A stretch of DNA of 64,000 bases, from the NCBI RefSeq assembly GCF_006385175.1, contig NZ_VFIY01000004.1:186001-250000 (forward strand), read 5' to 3'. The translations under genes were made by a program, and so were the position numbers. Shown here piece by piece: positions 63,131 through 64,000 of the stretch (position 1 is its first letter; every line of letters starts with the position of its first letter). The notes beneath the pieces are model-generated. The model did no database searches. It was not told where the DNA came from and saw only the letters and a program-made list of their open reading frames with translations. Source of the stretch: Emcibacter nanhaiensis. Lineage in GTDB: Bacteria > Pseudomonadota > Alphaproteobacteria > Sphingomonadales > Emcibacteraceae.

Positions 63131-63877
63131 TCAGCTGTCTTCTGTATCGTCATTTTCTGGTTTGTCGGCTTTTTCGATTTCCAGCGGTTCCGCTTCCTCG
63201 GTGCCGTCAATGATATTCTGCATATACTGGTTCAATCCCGCCATTTTGCTTTCAGACACCCGCGAGGTAAAGTCGTCGCGCTGGGTGCGGGCCATGCTGA
63301 TGCCTTCGATTTTCACATCGATAATCTGATAACCCTTGTCTTTGAAGGGGCGGATGCGCCAGTCGACGTCAAAGGTTTCGTTGTTCTCGCCATCAACCTT
63401 GCTGCGGACAAACATGTCTTTTTTGCCGTGCGGAATGACCCGCTCGATTTCGATCTCCGTGGTATCCAGCTTGGTCAGGCGGGACGCATAGACCTTGATC
63501 AGAAAATCAGGGAAAAGGTCGAAATAGGTCTTTAGTTCCTCTTTGGTGGCCTGTTTTCTGTGGCGGCCGAGCACCAGCTTGCCAATATAATCAATGGCAA
63601 AGGAATCCGTCAGGATCACCCGCATCTGATCTTCCAGCTCGGCCTGGGAAAGCACGTCCTTTTGTTTCAGGACGTCGAAGGCGCGTTTGGAGGTGACCTC
63701 AATAAACTCGCGACCCTTGGCTTGTTCTTCTGCGCTTTGATTTGGATATTCCTCTTCCGCCAACACTGTCTGGGAAAAGAAGACGGCTCCAATGACTAAA
63801 AGCAGGGAAAAAGCGATCAGGATAGCTCTTCGGGGAAGTCCCTGGTCCCGTGAGATGGCTTTAGCGGCAGTTTTCAT
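63131..63877 (-). CDS. MlaC/Ttg2D-family periplasmic protein
   Basis: ATG 63875-63877 gives 248 residues: a signal anchor (AILIAFSLLLVIGAVFFSQTVLA), then AKGREFIEVTSKRAFDVLKQKDVLSQAELEDQMRVILTDSFAIDYIGKLVLGRH, the MlaC core with the FDVLKQ and RVILTDSFAIDYIGKLVLG pattern, and a C-terminal strand DVKIEGISMARTQRDDFTS. The last 30 residues are acidic. MlaC carries phospholipids between the membranes or serves hopanoid/lipid transport; here no mla operon partners are visible in the window. Its promoter lies near the window edge. Confidence 0.9.
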   Translation of the reverse strand: MKTAAKAISRDQGLPRRAILIAFSLLLVIGAVFFSQTVLAEEEYPNQSAEEQAKGREFIEVTSKRAFDVLKQKDVLSQAELEDQMRVILTDSFAIDYIGKLVLGRHRKQATKEELKTYFDLFPDFLIKVYASRLTKLDTTEIEIERVIPHGKKDMFVRSKVDGENNETFDVDWRIRPFKDKGYQIIDVKIEGISMARTQRDDFTSRVSESKMAGLNQYMQNIIDGTEEAEPLEIEKADKPENDDTEDS

Positions 63878-63918
63878 ATCAGGCAGCCTTAAACTTGTTT
63901 CCAATAAAACTCATATGA

Positions 63919-63939
63919 CTCAATGTTAGGATCATTGAG
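63919..63939. promoter_or_regulatory. Inverted repeat upstream of the mlaC-like gene
   Basis: CTCAATG at 63919-63925 and CATTGAG at 63933-63939 are perfect complements around TTAGGAT, about 42 bases before the gene. It may be an operator or the leader hairpin; a TTGACA occurs further upstream on the same strand, near the window end. Confidence 0.35.
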
Positions 63940-64000
63940 CCATCAATCAAGTATTCTCTTTTCGCATCATGTCAAAAAATGGGCGCTTTCAAAATAAAAG

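Overview
The window is chromosomal DNA of a Gram-negative bacterium with moderately high G+C, most probably a marine alphaproteobacterium of the Kordiimonadales/Emcibacterales/Sneathiella type. This placement is an inference from the gene set: rplM-rpsI with an extended S9, hom-glpX-recJ, a DUF4170 protein, a heme A synthase, class I PhaC, the MaeB malic enzyme fused to a phosphotransacetylase-like domain, and an outer membrane rich in TonB receptors. One tRNA gene (Glu, TTC) is present. There is no rRNA, CRISPR array, complete insertion sequence or prophage.

Layout. 0-2.2 kb: an NAD(P)-binding protein and an EamA exporter, divergent from a MarR regulator, with two MarR-type palindromes between them. 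2.2-5.8 kb: a small membrane protein, then a translationally coupled acyl-CoA dehydrogenase / APH-fold kinase / SDR operon behind a promoter carrying two operator-like sites. 5.8-10 kb: lrp-ald divergon and maeB. 10-12.9 kb: two small envelope proteins, heme A synthase, CutA, a lipoprotein. 13-15.6 kb: metY divergent from rplM-rpsI. 15.7-22 kb: a signalling block in which two paralogous, catalytically dead GGDEF-EAL proteins flank an Aer-like PAS protein, a soluble chemoreceptor and a RoxA-type ribosomal oxygenase. 22-23.8 kb: argC and a gamma-carbonic anhydrase. 23.8-28.5 kb: an unusual four-gene minus-strand cluster made of two QueC-like PP-loop proteins and two ATP-grasp proteins, each a tandem paralogous pair. 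28.7-36.2 kb: phaC, alaC-hom, glpX-recJ, tRNA-Glu. 36.4-41.6 kb: a decayed YVTN beta-propeller gene that overlaps a TonB receptor start by ATGA, a YeiH exporter/LysR divergon, and a barrel-like protein. 41.8-50.4 kb: alcohol dehydrogenase, then the alpha-2-macroglobulin/PbpC operon. 50.4-55 kb: a Fur-box-controlled siderophore receptor operon with two small membrane proteins and a PepSY reductase-like protein. 55-64 kb: ThpR, an intact GGDEF-EAL protein, OmpW behind an FNR-type box, a candidate structured RNA, a PhoH-family ATPase, a nitronate monooxygenase with its PadR regulator, small conserved proteins, a GcvR-like ACT protein and a MlaC-like protein.

The strongest candidates for something not yet described are the doubled PP-loop/ATP-grasp cluster (23.8-28.5 kb), the pair of degenerate GGDEF-EAL proteins around the chemoreceptor genes (15.7-22 kb), the structured RNA upstream of phoH (about 59.37-59.51 kb), and the PadR palindrome at 61.28 kb whose core recurs over the -10 region of the acyl-CoA dehydrogenase operon at 2.67 kb. 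All functions come from reading the sequence; no database search was run.
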